From: Buddleja alternifolia
Taxonomy: Eukaryota > Streptophyta > Magnoliopsida > Lamiales > Scrophulariaceae
Length of the DNA: 64,000 nucleotides
Assembly (NCBI GenBank): GCA_019426215.1
Contig: CM033391.1
Span: forward strand, 7,304,708 to 7,368,707
Reading direction: 5' to 3'
Made by a program: the position numbers and the translations under genes. Shown in pieces: positions 35,029 through 45,614 of the stretch (the first letter of the stretch is position 1; every line of letters begins with the position of its first letter). The notes under the pieces were generated by a model, which ran no database searches, was not told where the DNA came from, and saw nothing but the letters and a program-made list of their open reading frames with translations.

Positions 35029-35748
35029 TTAAATGTGGTCACACTCCACACCAAATGCTTCATCCTCGCTGTCAGAATTGGTGGATGCAAAACATTCTTC
35101 GAAATCATCGCCAACTCCTCGCTTTAGTGCTTCACTAGCTTCATGCCATATCTCATTTCTGATAATATGCAAGAGGTCAATATTGTTGTGTTCCTCAATG
35201 ACCTTTATATCATTGGAAAAATGCTCATGATCCAACATCATTTTTATTAACTTTCTAACATTCTGTTTGAAGTCGAAGTAGAAGCAAGAATCATCGGCTG
35301 CTACAATTGTCTCCTTGTGCGCATCTGAGTTTGGATTTTTTTTTTGGGGGGGGGGAGTCTCAACTGTGGTAAACACGGGACGATTACCAATCAATTTTCC
35401 AGTAGGTAAATCCCTGCACATTACCCTCAGTTTATTACATGAAAATTGGATACAATACTCAATACAATACAATACAATACTCAACCCATACCTACGACGA
35501 GCATCGAGGCGGTTATTTGTGTGGTTATACACAGCATTCATGGCAATATTATGTTGCACAAAAATGCAATCAGCTTGTTTTTCATATAGCAATGTCCTAA
35601 TAGACTCCGCCCCCGTCATTGAGAACACGATAGCGGCTGATAATTCAGTCGCCTCGGACTTTAGTTTCGTTTTGAAAAAGCACGATTCGCAATTCGGTTT
35701 TTTATAGATAGTCGTTGCACAACAACCAACTTCTCCACAAAGATTCAT
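35029..35748 (-). CDS. Unknown two-exon protein of the MULE block, reading frame intact
   Basis: On the minus strand it starts MNLCGEVGCCATTIYKK at 35748. A 78-bp intron (35414-35491, donor GTATGG, acceptor GTGCAG) joins exons 35492-35748 and 35029-35413. Removing it gives 642 bases, exactly 214 codons with the stop, so 213 residues. The first exon has several Cys (CCATTIYKKPNCESCFF), possibly metal-binding. The second begins DLPTGKLIGNRPVF, has a proline run coded by a nine-C run (poly-G on plus), and ends very acidic (EECFASTNSDSEDEAFGVEC). I do not recognise the family. Its neighbours in the block are all broken. Without the intron the frame also stays open, so the splicing is inferred from the good GT..AG sites and the break in composition. 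Confidence 0.55.
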   Translation of the reverse strand: MNLCGEVGCCATTIYKKPNCESCFFKTKLKSEATELSAAIVFSMTGAESIRTLLYEKQADCIFVQHNIAMNAVYNHTNNRLDARRRYGLSIVLYCIEYCIQFSCNKLRVMCRDLPTGKLIGNRPVFTTVETPPPQKKNPNSDAHKETIVAADDSCFYFDFKQNVRKLIKMMLDHEHFSNDIKVIEEHNNIDLLHIIRNEIWHEASEALKRGVGDDFEECFASTNSDSEDEAFGVECDHI

Positions 35749-36662
35749 CCTGTGTATTTCAATTGAATTTGGTGAATAATTCTGAAATGAAAGGGGGAAA
35801 ACTGAAAATATGCAGCTGATGATTGAATTTGGTGAATAATGGGAGAAGGGAAGCTGCTGATTGAATTTGGTGAGTAATGGGATAAGGGAAGGCTGCTGAT
35901 AATCAATTGGTGAATAATTGTGAAATGAAAGGGGGGGGGGAAATGAAAAGTAATGGGAGAAATGAAAGGCGGGAATATAGTTTTTGAATTGTTAAAAAAA
36001 TGAAAATGAAAAGATGGGCGGGAATTCGTGTGTAATGGGATTTTGAATATTTGGCGGTAAAAAATGAAAATGAAAAAATGGGCGGGAAGTCATATACCGG
36101 AGGGATATATGTATCTGGTATAGGTAGTATAATGGCCATGTTTGAATGAAATGTAGGGAATAATCTTTAACGAATCAATATATGATTGGTTGACATAAAA
36201 ATCACTTAAAAATATTTACTTAATTGAAATGATATGTTTATGGTTTAGAACACATATGCTTATACGAATGGATATTTATCGGGTAAGTGGAGTATCGTTG
36301 TCATCTAGGTAGATCATAAGAATGGTTTAGATCACAAGAATCATTCATACCAATAACTGGAGTCATATTGAATTTTCATATAGTAGTAATTGAAAATAAA
36401 AACGTTGGGACTTGTATTTATAGCACAAACATTAAGAAGTTCAAATCAACTCATATGATTACTATATGACACATGAAGTTGATAAGATATAGTTAATTAC
36501 AATATTGCACACCTTCACTTACTTCAGATCAACACATATCGATCCATCATAAATCGACCTATAATTAGATGAAATAAAATAATACTAAAGCACTTAACTT
36601 AATTGAAAAGATATGTATATAAACCCTAAACCCAAACCGAAACTCGAAAGGCGAAAATCATT
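35749..36662. other. Upstream region of the unknown gene, short repeats
   Basis: TGAATTTGGTGAATAAT-type words occur three to four times at 35763-35920, followed by a poly-G run (35932-35940) and GGCGGGAA-containing repeats to about 36090. A further CCGG/TATACCGGAGGG word is near 36092. No gene is seen. Confidence 0.5.
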
Positions 36663-37385
36663 GAAACTAATAAAAACGACATGTTTTATATATTATAAAC
36701 TCAAATTGGAGCCAATCAGAACGAATTATGATTGAAAATACACAAGATTATACCGGTGTGATAAACATCCGGTTACGCGGTATACAAGGTATATTCAAAA
36801 CAAAATTGCACATCGATACATACACAACTGACATTGAATTAGGTGACATAGAATACTACAAAACCATTGTGAAACTAATAAAAATGACATGTTTTATATA
36901 TTAGATTATAGTTTGAGGCAATAAACAATTGAAAAACACAAGATTATACCGGTGTGATAAACATCCGGTTACGCGGTATACAAGGTATATTCAAAACAGA
37001 ATTGCACATCGATACATACACAACTGACATTAAATTAGGTGACATAGAATACTACAAAACCATTGTGAAACTAATAAAAATGACATGTTTTATATATTTA
37101 GATTATAGTTAGAGGCAATAAACAATTGAAAAACACAAGATTATACCGGTGTGATAAACATCTGGTTACGCGGTATACAAGGCATATTCAAAATAGAATT
37201 GCACATCGATACATACACAACTGACATTGAATTAGGTGACATAGAATACTACAAAACCATTGCGAAACTAATAAAAATGACATGTTTTATATATTAGATT
37301 ATAGTTTGAGGCAATAAACAATTGAAAAACACAACATTATATCGGTGTGATAAACATCCGGTTACGCGGTATACAAGGTAACTTG
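36663..37385 (-). repeat. Tandem array of about 197-bp units with TATACCGG core
   Basis: Copies start GAAACTAATAAAAA(C/T)GACATG at 36663, 36871, 37067 and 37264, so the periods are 208, 196 and 197. Each holds TTATACCGGTGTGATAAACA and a TCCGGTTACGCGGTATAC word, with small variants. The fourth copy is truncated at about 37385. The orientation is that of the 34797 copy. The array sits immediately 3' of the minus-strand transposase. Confidence 0.9.
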
Positions 37386-37470
37386 AATCCCAATAACAAT
37401 TGTGAATTGTACATCAATCCATCAATAAAATTACTACAAGTCCACAATTAATGACACATGAAAAAATTGT

Positions 37471-39957
37471 TCAACCCCATAGTTCAGTCAGTGGGGTTTG
37501 ATTACATTTAGAACCTTCTTGGATCTTTTTGTCTCTTTGATTTTTTGCGAACCTTTTGTCCGCCAGCCTCCATTCTAACCGTTTGAACTCTTCCAGGCCT
37601 TTTCTAGTAGTCAGGATGTACCACCCGAATTGCCTGTATTTCAGCAGGAATGTTCCAATTGGATATACTAAAAACAGGGTATATGGTTCTGTCATACGCC
37701 ATTGTCCACGAAAATTTCGTGTAAAATTATGAACATAGAGATTCCAATTCTTCGCCGTCAGCAGGAAATTTTGAAAATGAGGATATCGCGTGCGCACAAG
37801 GGATCTGATCAATGTCAAAAACTCGGCAACTACATGTTTTATTCCGGAGGTCAACATAGAATTCATCAGCATCCAAACTTCCAATGCGTCTAACAACATA
37901 TTCACATGTCATCTTATTTATTTCAACGACTCTAAAAAAAACTGGAATCATGTTTCCTTGCATGCAATGTTGTTTCAACTTCTGGAGTAAGGACTTGTGA
38001 CGATCCACCCTCTAATGCTTCGTTGCGGTGGTTATTGAACCACCTAGATATTAACTTCACAATCTCATCCAACATAATTACCACCGGAAGAGTTCTAGCT
38101 TTAACTAATACAACATTAACTGACTCAACTCCGTTCAAAGTCAAAATATTATATTGTGAACATTTAAAGAAGCACCTGGCCCAACGCTCCTTTATAAGGA
38201 GTAATTCTCGCATATATTCATGAAACTTGACACATGTAGGAGGTTGCCTTTTTATTAGGTCATCAAAACATTTATCGAACTCTTGAACAATATATGCTTC
38301 AGCGCAACCCATGAACTTCGACACCACACTGTCCCTATGTTCATTTCTATTTTTACTGCCCCTGCCTGTATTAATGCGAGTCCTAATATTTTGAGAGATA
38401 TGATAAGAACAATATCCATGTGAAGCCCTAGGATACACTATCTCAACTAATTTTATGATGTTTGCATTTCTGTCTGAAATGATGACAAGATCTTCAGAAT
38501 CTGGTATGACCTCGATAAGCTTCTCCAAGAACCATTTCCAAGTCGAATCGCTTTCATTTTTCACTACACCAAACGCAAGGGGATATTGATGTTTGTTACC
38601 ATCTTGGGCAGTGCAAACTAATAACACACCCTTGAATTTGGTCTTTAAGTGTATGCCATCAATAACAATAACCTTCCTTAAGAACTCAAAACCTTCAATG
38701 CATGCTCCTTATGCAAAAAATAAAGACACAAACTTGTCATCCGCATCTGTAACACAGTGAGTAACTGTACCAAGATTCATCTCCTTCAACACATGCAAAA
38801 AACTCGGAATTTTTCCATAACTCTCACCCAGCTCACCCATGAGAGTACTTAAAGCTAATGCTTTACCCCGCAAAGCTTTATGGTAAGAAACATCAATGCC
38901 ATCCTTTGTCATAAGGTCAATTATTGTCTTTGGCGGTGGTGTATCATATTGAGATGGATAAGTCTTCAATAACATATCACAAACCATCCTTGCGGTACTC
39001 TTTTCTTTACTGTTATCCACTGAAGGTGAGCACGTGTGGATTCTATTATGAGAGCGCAGGGTGAAAACATCTAACCCTCCGGTCGTTGCCGCACGCAAAC
39101 TCCAGTTACAATCCTCGACTCTACACTTAAAACAGTATGCGACCTTTGTTGTCTTAACAATCCTATAACGGAAAGTTGCCTTGAACGAAGCAGCCACAAC
39201 CAAATCCAACACCTCAGCTTTGCTTCTGAATTCATGTCCAATCAAAACTGAAGGTTTCACTAATCTCAACAGGAGGCGATTCAAGATTAAGAGATGGAAG
39301 AATTGGACTCGAGTCACATCTTTCAAAAGATGGAGCTGCTCATTTCACAGGAGTTGGGGCAGAAGCTATCGATATGGGCGGGGACGTTGGCTTTTCTAAA
39401 ATACCACCCGACCGACCAGGGGCAGATGTAAAGTCGTCAACCAAATTGACATCAACATAAGTATCTGAATCCTCATTAACGGATTCCGGATGGTCCATAT
39501 ATGGGAAGCCACCATCACCATTCTCAACAAAATCATTTTCAACATCAGTGCAAAAAATGTTATCTTCAACAGGAACCGTCTTTTTAATAAGCTCAACATG
39601 GAGAATGCTTCTACATTTTGATAGCCGACATTGGTCCATAAGATAACACCTTAAATCAAAATCGTCGACTATATATATAGAGGTTAAACATGTATAGGAC
39701 AAAGGGATATAACTCACTTTAATGTCACACTCCTCCCTTTTAAAAAGAGCCCTTTCAAATATACAATCATGAAAATTGGAAATTGTTACCGTGTTAAGAT
39801 CATCGCCCCCTCCTCCAATTATTGTGTTAATCAATGCAAAATTATTATTTGAAATCCATTCATATGCTCCACCAACGTCTCCATATTTCATCTGCCACTT
39901 ACCATCGTATCGATAGTATAACAGATTATCTGACATTTTTCTACAAAACTGGAACAT
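37471..39957 (-). pseudogene. MULE transposase (mudrA-like), broken
   Basis: On the minus strand it starts near 39936 (MSDNLLYYRYDGKWQMKYGD). An acidic linker (about 39560-39420) precedes a MuDR-type DNA-binding region with FKCRVEDCNWSLRAA and HNRIHTCS (about 39140-39030). The catalytic DDE core contains VIVIDGIHLKTKFKG (about 38670), DGNKHQYPLAFGVV and LVIISDRNANI, then YCSYHISQNI. The C-terminal SWIM zinc finger reads CSCRVFDIDQIPCAH (about 37830). Lesions are a stop near 39340 with a frameshift by about 39250, a TAA at 38709, and a frameshift in an A/T run near 37935. The final open part ends at 37471. It would have acted in the nucleus to cut and move the element and is now inactive unless supplied in trans. 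Confidence 0.88.
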
Positions 39958-41198
39958 GAAAAAAAAGGCACATAATTTATGCTTGCAATTAGAACAATTT
40001 CATAATTTATTCAACTCTAAACACATTCAATTTAACATATAATACTCTTAACAAATTCAATTTAACATTCCATTCCATTTAGTAGGCTTTTTTAACATTT
40101 TAATGGGCATATCGGATAAACTATCAAGAAACCCATATTATGTTGTTTTAATAATGAACAAATTTACCTATTATTCGGCTTGATTGCATACCGATTGCAC
40201 CTCCAAAAACTACAGAAATCGATTTGGAATCGTCAAATTGAAGTCTTCCGCAAAACAGGACAACAATGACGCCAGTCTTCTATGGAAAACATCAATCAGT
40301 TGTAGATAATTTGAAATCAATTGAAGAACCCTAATTCAAAAACCCTACCAATTGCACCTCCAAAAGCTACAAAAATAAAATTCGAAACGTCAAATTGCAT
40401 TCTTCTCTGGGAAACAATGGCGCGACTCTTCTCGAAGTGAAGTGCGGCAATGGCGCGACTCTTCTCTGCGAAAAAAAAAATTGCAACCTTTAGCGACATT
40501 GGACAACAATGTCGCAAGTCTTCTCTGGGAAATACGAATCAATTGTAAAGAAATTGGAATCAATTGAATTGAAGAACCCTAATTGAAGAATCCTAATTGA
40601 AGAATCTCATTTGAATGTTTTAGGGGGAAATGGCGAAAATCGCAGACAGCAAACAATGGCAGCAATGCAATTTCATTATCAATTGAATTGAAGAAGCCTA
40701 ATTGAAGAAACCTAATTGAAGAATTTGATTTGAACGTTTTGGGGGGACATGGCAGAAATCCTAATTGAATTGAAGAACCCTAATTGGCAGCAATGCAATT
40801 TCATTTTATTCAGCCCGTTTTTTATTTTTTTTTAATTGAAAGTCATGAAAGGTTAATTTAGATATTTACAAAATCTTGATTTTTATTTTCTTTTATTATA
40901 TATTTTCAGTAAGGGTATAATAGAAATTTCATAAATATTGAATTTTTTTTTTCATGTCTTAATAAGGATATTTGTGTATTTTCCATCTAATGGATCTCAT
41001 ATGGGACATTCAATGCAAGACGTTGTGTAATTTTGGACTGTACTTGCAACCATCCCCTCGTATCAATTGAGCCATGTGTTCGAATAACAGTTCCATTAGG
41101 TGAAAAAGAAATACAAATAGCCACGTCAATGAACCTCAGATAGACAAACAATACACAGATTGGGAAGTTCAGTAGTTGAAGCATCTAAAACAGTAACA
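39958..41198. other. 5' side of the transposase and promoter side of reductase 2
   Basis: No gene is seen. At 40200-40800 there are imperfect repeats of GAAGAACCCTAATTGAAGAA and GGCGCGACTCTTCTCTG. These read as leader-type sequence of the minus-strand transposase. After about 40960 the sequence is the upstream flank of the reductase gene. Confidence 0.45.
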
Positions 41199-44100
41199 AT
41201 GGAGAAGAGAGAAGGAGAAGTGGTGTGCGTAACCGGCGGCAGCGGCTACATCGGCGCGTGGCTCGTACACCTTCTCCTCCGCCGCGGCTACACCGTCCAC
41301 GCCACCGTCAAAAACCTCCGTACGCCTCTCCTTCTAAACCTCCTCATTCTCTCCACATTTTTGTACTCATAATCAATCACTATCAAGCTTAATGTTTTGA
41401 TTTCGATTCGTTTCGTTGATTTTCAGAGGATGAGAAAGAAACGAAGCACTTGGAAGCCATGGAAGGAGCTCAATCGCGCCTTCGTCTTTTCCAGATGGAT
41501 TTGCTTCACTACGATTCGATCGCCGCCGCCGTGACCGGCGCCGCCGGTGTCTTCCACCTCGCCTCCCCCTGCATCGTCGATCAGGTCCACGATCCCGAGG
41601 TGAATGATTTGCCCTAACTATGTTAACATTTTCTTAGAGAAATGTTTTTTTTTCCTATAATAAATTAGGTTTAATTCAGCAATTATTGTTTATTTGGGAT
41701 TACAAGTGTGTTTTGTATGTCGATTTTAGGGCCAGCTGTTGGAACCGGCAATTAAAGGCACCATTAATGTACTCACGGCGGCGAAAGAGCTGGGCGTTCG
41801 GCGCGTGGTTGTAACGTCTTCGATATCGGCAATCGTTCCCAGCCCTAATTGGCCGGCTGATTTGGTCAAAAATGAAGAATGCTGGACTGATGAGGAATAT
41901 TGCAAGCAGAAGGGGGTATCATATCTAATTTAATTTAATTTACACTGCATATTGTGATAAAGGTATTGGATAACTCTAAGCACTAGTCGATATAGCACAC
42001 TCTATGCTTGTGCAAAAAAAATAAAAAAGAAACTTAAAAGTTTTTTTAGTAAAATTAATTAATACACAATACAATATTTGACATTTAAATTTTAAATAAA
42101 CTTGACATTTAAATTTTTAAATAAGCATTAAATGAATAAAATATAAAAATATATATATATATATATATATAAAGAGACAAAAAGAGGGGAGGGGGGAAGA
42201 AGAACATGGGAGATGAGTGGGAGATGAGTGGAGATGTGATAGAAATAAGGAAATATTAAGAGAGAGAAAATATGTGAGATAAAATAGGAGAGATAAATAT
42301 AAAAGAAAAATACTTGGGGACACTTGTCAAATTTTTAGAAAAGAAATGGCTTCACCAAAAATGTGACAGCCCAAGGTAGTTTCTCTAAGGCCCTCCCACT
42401 TTATATAATAGTATAGATAAGCATTAAATGAATAAAATATAAAAAAATATATATATATAAAGAGACAAAAAGAGGGGAGGGGGGAAGAAGAACGTGGGAG
42501 ATGAGTGGAGATGTGATAGAAATAAGGAAATATTAAGAGAGAGAAAATATGTGAGATAAAATAGGAGAGGTAAATATAAAAGAAAAATACTTGGGGACAA
42601 TTGTCAAATTTTTAGAAAAGAAATGGCTTCACCAAAAACTTGACAGCCCAATGTAGTTTCTCTAAGGCCCTTCCACTTTATATAATAGTATAGATGAACA
42701 ATTAAATTCATGTGTGACTGGAAATTCTTGATTAAGAAACATGTTGTCGTTGCGAGTTCAAATTTGTTGGTCGGTTCGCAATTGAGGCAGGCCATCTCTG
42801 TATTTACTTGAGATTGATAATTGATTATGTGTCTAAAACGGTATTAGCTTTTAAAATTACCTCAAAAGCCGCCTTGTAGTAAACTCATGTTCTTAGGAGG
42901 TGACCTGAATCTCTTGGTAATGTTGTCTAATCAGAGATATGTGCGGAAACAACAAAGGAGAAGAATGCATGAATTAGAGAATGTTTTCGTTTATTTCAAG
43001 ATAGGTATGAATTAAGGAATGGTGCATATTACATACCTGCTGAGTTTTCAATTGTATGAAGAAAAATGTACTAAAACTCCCGGAAATAATGCATTGTTGG
43101 TAATACCATTTTGCTCTTAGCTTGTATTCGACTTTTATACAGAAACATCTATACCTTTTCTCTGTTTCCACGTTATATACCTTTAAGATTCCATTTTGCT
43201 GTTAGGTTTGGTATCCACTTTCTAAAACCCTGGCAGAAAAAGCTGCTTGGAAATTTTCTGAGGAAAATGGTCTAGATGTCGTTGTGGTGAATCCTGGGAC
43301 AGTAATGGGTCCTATTATCCCCCCAGCATTAAATGCAAGCATGCTGATGATTCTTCGCCTTCTTCAGGGTAATGCAATTTCAGACATAAATCTCATAACT
43401 TTCATCAAAGTGCCTCTATTTCTATGGAAATTAACTCACAGAAGTAATCATATGTTTACCATGGGATTCATGCTAAACTTGCTTATTATTTCGCCTTTTG
43501 GTATAGGCTGCACTGACCTGTATGAAGATTTCTTTATTGGATCTGTGCATGTTAAAGATGTGGCTCTTGCACACATACTGGTATATGAAAACACATCTGC
43601 TACCGGAAGGCACATATGCGTTGAAGCTACATCTCACTATGGTGACTTTGCTGCGAAGGTGGCAGAACTTTACCCCGAGTACAATGTGCCTAGGTAAGGT
43701 GCTCTTATTCCATCGTAGAATGCCTCTCTAACGTGAAGATATTCCTATATAATGTGAATCTTATCTGAGAGAGGTAATCTTAATGGGTTAATCCTAAAAC
43801 AATTATTAGAAGAGGTAATTACATGTCCCTTAATTATTAGGTAATTACTTCGAACCCCCTAAGATTTTGCAAAATTACCAAGACAAGCCTGTCAGATCCT
43901 GATAACTCGAAACAAGTGGTGAAATTGTAATATGCTTTCTGATGACACCCAATGTCATGTTTTTACTGATATGAGACGTTATGATAATTTCTCAAACTTC
44001 GTGGTGTTTTTCGTAACTGAGTCTCACACAGGAGGTGTATGTGATTTACCCTTATAAAAATTCAGAATAGAACTCGAATTGAATTGCCTTACCGCTTCCT

Positions 44101-44421
44101 ATATCTTCTTGTCCTTCCCCCTTTGACATTCTTTCGGCATATATCTTCAGGAATGGGATGAAAATTGAGAAACAACAGTCGTTCCAATAAAGTTTGTTAT
44201 TTTGTCTGCATCTTTGTTATTTTTCGAATATTGTCTGATGCAAGTATGGATTTTATGTGCTTGGCAAATTTTGTAGGTTACCAAAGGATACTCAACCTGG
44301 ATTATTAAGGAGCAAGGATGCATCAAAGAAGCTATTAGACTTGGGTCTGCAATTTATTCCCATGGATCAAATTATTAAGGATTCTGTTGAAAGTTTGAGG
44401 AGCAAAGGTTATCTTTCTTGA
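41199..44421 (+). CDS. Cinnamoyl-CoA-reductase-like NAD(P)-dependent reductase, copy 2
   Basis: Six exons are inferred: 41199-41319, 41427-41599, 41730-41915, 43206-43368, 43507-43693 and 44277-44421. The lengths (121, 173, 186, 163, 187, 145) are exactly those of copy 1, giving 324 residues. The start [20 protein letters not shown] was chosen because it aligns with copy 1; an in-frame ATG upstream at 41160 would add 13 residues. Residue 163 is the catalytic Tyr in [15 protein letters not shown], and the downstream text ([36 protein letters not shown]) is close to the family consensus. Copy 2 therefore looks like the more conserved gene. Function is as for copy 1: reduction of an unknown carbonyl or CoA substrate. 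Intron 3 holds a 296-bp tandem duplication. Confidence 0.93.
42121..42694. repeat. Tandem duplication, 296-bp period, in intron 3 of reductase 2
   Basis: The unit starts ATAAGCATTAAATGAATAAA at 42121 and again at 42417, contains GACAAAAAGAGGGGAGGGGG, and ends CTTTATATAATAGTATAGAT. The copies differ by a shorter AT run and a few bases, so the duplication is fairly recent. Confidence 0.9.
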
Positions 44422-44874
44422 CAAATTGTGTGACGTGCTTGTCTGATTTGGGGTCTTTCTTAGGAGCCCAAATCCTCAGACAATCGCAATCATCCTGAAG
44501 CTCACATGGGTGCCACCATACATCGAGTCCTGCTACTGCCTGCGATTCTGGAAGATGGAAAGACATGCTTTGAGTTATCCGATCAATGGTTATGGTATGT
44601 GATGAAAGATATTTACAGTGCCAGAGTTTTTTGCACCTCTTTAACAAGATACTATTTTCGTGTAATAAATCTTATTGTGGGTATACACCTAATTTACCTT
44701 CATCCATTTGGGCCACATCCCCGAGTACATGGAGATATTTTTATTCCAATATTGATGTTTCACTATAATAAATGTCAAGTATTTCTTAAATATGTGCGTT
44801 GATGTGGATTTTTTCTGCTTGGCGTGCATATAAAATGAAACACGAATTGGAATAAAAAATCTAAATGTGCTTTT
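44422..44874. other. 3' flank of reductase 2
   Basis: 3' UTR and intergenic sequence. Short open stretches here match nothing I recognise and overlap on both strands. Confidence 0.4.
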
Positions 44875-45000
44875 TTTGTCTCTTGACATATCTTAGACCT
44901 GAAACTTTCTGCGTACACATGGGGCACGAACCCGAGACTTTTTCATTAGTGATCAGTGCCCCTCCACTCAGGCCGTTGGTATCTACAATATTTCTTCTAA
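44875..45000 (-). mobile_element. tRNA-derived SINE-like element
   Basis: On the minus strand GATACCAACGGCCTGAGTGG contains an A-box-like GGCCTGAGTGG. About 50 bases on, CTCGGGTTCGTGCCCC contains a B-box-like GGTTCG. The spacing and wording are those of plant tRNA-derived SINEs with an internal pol III promoter. It ends near a short A run. No target duplication was found. Confidence 0.5.
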
Positions 45001-45614
45001 AAAGAATCAGATTTACACTATAAAATCTGCATGAAATAATGCTATTCCACAGCATTACAATATATCACCTTCGACTCTATGTTAAGTAATTTGAATTACC
45101 TTTTCATTTTGTCACATTAACTATGTGTTACACCTTAAGTCCTCTGTTTCATGCAGCGAAATTTTATCCCACAATGGTACAGTGTACAATTGTGGAATAG
45201 AAGATCCTCTCTGTCTGTTTCATTCTGTATTTTATCTTGTATTTAATTTCATAAATGTATATAAAAATTCATATCCAAGTGTTTGTATTTAAGAAAATAT
45301 GTGTATATTTGACATGTATATATGATTTGGAATATAAGATGGAATTTTGAATTGGAATAGAAGATCTTGAATCACCGTGAGCATCATCGATGATAGACCT
45401 AAGCAACACTTACCTCTTCAATGAGTATAAATAACGTAAATAAGGAGAAAAAATTGCTTATCTCTACACGGTTAAGAATATGAGTTGAACTGGTGAAATA
45501 GGTTAACATACAAATCTAGAAAGGTGAATTGGTTGTATAATTTAGTATTTAATTCCAATAGAGCTTTGTACCGCAAAAGTTGCGTATATTCTTGGACTAA
45601 CGATTTAACATATC
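45001..45614. other. Intergenic, no gene
   Basis: AT-rich sequence with a small hairpin-like word (CCACAATGGTACAGTGTACA, about 45173) and nothing else recognised. Confidence 0.4.

Larger units (their letters stand above)
27300..40960. mobile_element. Composite Mutator-like element block (Kaonashi-like MULE)
   Basis: This block contains a DUF1985-Ulp1 pseudogene on plus (27853-31300), an F-box/LRR-like pseudogene on plus (33055-34625), an unknown gene on minus (35029-35748), a mudrA-type transposase pseudogene on minus (37471-39957), and repeats with a TATACCGG core between them. A MULE transposase with an ULP-like protease gene in convergent orientation is the known layout of plant Kaonashi elements. 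The outer limits are approximate. The left edge has a duplicated GCAAAAAGAGTCCCCT word (27307, 27337) and the right edge is near 40960. I found no convincing long TIR or 9-bp duplication, so it could be a non-TIR MULE or more than one element. It lies between the two tandem reductase genes. Confidence 0.65.

Noticed and set aside
35033..35707. Plus-strand ORFs opposite the unknown gene
   Set aside because: They are shadows of the minus-strand gene, which has a better start, intron borders and composition.
36663..37385. CRISPR-like array
   Set aside because: The repeats are long tandem units without unique spacers, in a plant nuclear genome.
27300..40960. Terminal repeats of the MULE
   Set aside because: CTCATAT occurs near both putative edges, but the match is 7 bases and the ends do not pair convincingly, so no boundary is claimed from it.
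41160..41198. Upstream ATG of reductase 2
   Set aside because: It is in frame, but copy 1 begins at the position matching 41199, so the shorter start is favoured. The longer form is not excluded.
22497..44421. True lignin cinnamoyl-CoA reductase
   Set aside because: The NWYCYGK signature is replaced by WYPLSK, so only CCR-like is claimed.
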